From Synechococcus sp. HW_metabat.21 (GTDB lineage Bacteria > Cyanobacteriota > Cyanobacteriia > PCC-6307 > Cyanobiaceae): a stretch of DNA of 5,165 nucleotides. Shown here one piece after another: positions 4,999 to 5,165 of the stretch; positions within the stretch are counted from its first letter, which is position 1, and the number at the start of each line of letters is the position of its first letter. The stretch is from NCBI GenBank assembly GCA_018623875.1, contig JAAZUZ010000124.1, positions 1 to 5,165 on the forward strand, in the 5' to 3' direction. The notes under the pieces are model-generated. The model saw nothing but the letters and a program-made list of their open reading frames with translations. It was not told the origin of the DNA and ran no database searches. Made by a program: the position numbers and the translations under genes.

Positions 4999-5165
4999 TC
5001 ACTGCCCGGGAGCAGTAGGGCGCTCGCGGCACCGCCGCTGATCACTCCAATCACCAGGGAGACCCCCAAGAGGAAGCCGGTGGGGAGTTCAGCCGTGCGG
5101 CCGAAGCCCAGGTTGAGCCGAGTGCGTTGATCGAGGTTCTGGGCGCCCAGGCAGAGGATCAACAG
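4977..5165 (-). CDS. Small membrane protein, LapA/DUF1049-like, 5' partial
   Basis: The minus-strand frame is open to the window's right edge and ends at TAA 4977-4979, so only the C-terminal 62 codons are visible. The sequence starts with the end of a hydrophobic segment (LLILCLGAQN), passes a short polar region (LDQRTRLNLGFGRTA) and enters a second membrane helix (ELPTGFLLGVSLVIGVISGG and following Ala/Leu residues), then a short polar tail. Helix-QN-short strand-(E)LP-helix is the pattern of LapA-domain (DUF1049) proteins, small two-helix inner-membrane proteins; in cyanobacteria their function is not established. A TTG near 5162 could start a 61-aa product, but it would remove the first helix, so the real start probably lies beyond the window. 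Assignment is by pattern only. Confidence 0.6.
   Translation of the reverse strand: MLILCLGAQNLDQRTRLNLGFGRTAELPTGFLLGVSLVIGVISGGAASALLLPGSDQASGRE

Overview
The window looks like a chromosomal stretch of a marine picocyanobacterium of the Synechococcus/Cyanobium group. This is inferred from gene style rather than from a marker gene. The clues are high-GC, compact, mostly SD-less small genes; a stand-alone secreted thioredoxin of the type found fused to cyanobacterial VKOR; a zinc-finger-less DnaJ; an HTH protein with an acidic Ala/Pro linker; and a tRNA without an encoded CCA. No phage, IS element, CRISPR array or integrase is visible.

Left part (1-1490): the 3' portion of a family 18 glycoside hydrolase (chitinase-type) gene that began upstream of the window. 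The reading frame is intact except for one in-frame TAA at 1002-1004. All the usual GH18 blocks lie on either side of that codon in the same frame, so it is either a recent nonsense pseudogene or a sequencing error. Hand counts on sampled 60-base lines give about 43-53% GC here, against about 67% in the dnaJ and HTH genes, so this gene differs compositionally from its neighbours.

Middle-left (1487-2329, minus strand): a 69-codon ORF with one membrane segment, whose stop codon shares a TTAA with the chitinase stop; a 195-base stretch with no convincing gene; then a secreted thioredoxin-fold protein with a WCPHC active site.

Middle (2477-4096, plus strand): divergent from the thioredoxin gene come a type II (DnaJ2/CbpA-like) J-protein, a 79-aa secreted protein with two cysteines, and an 89-aa helical charged protein. 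The thioredoxin, J-protein and small secreted Cys protein lie together, but a shared folding role is only a hypothesis.

Right part (4098-5165): tRNA-Arg(UCU) on the minus strand, ending one base from the preceding plus-strand stop codon; a 252-aa HTH protein of unknown role; and, on the minus strand and overlapping its 3' end by 22 bases, the 3' part of a small membrane protein resembling the LapA/DUF1049 family that runs off the window edge.

I found no strong intrinsic terminator anywhere. Three of the convergent junctions (1487-1490, 4096/4098, 4977-4998) leave essentially no intergenic room. I do not see a clearly undescribed multi-gene system. The points most worth a second look are the broken chitinase and the HTH/acidic-linker protein.
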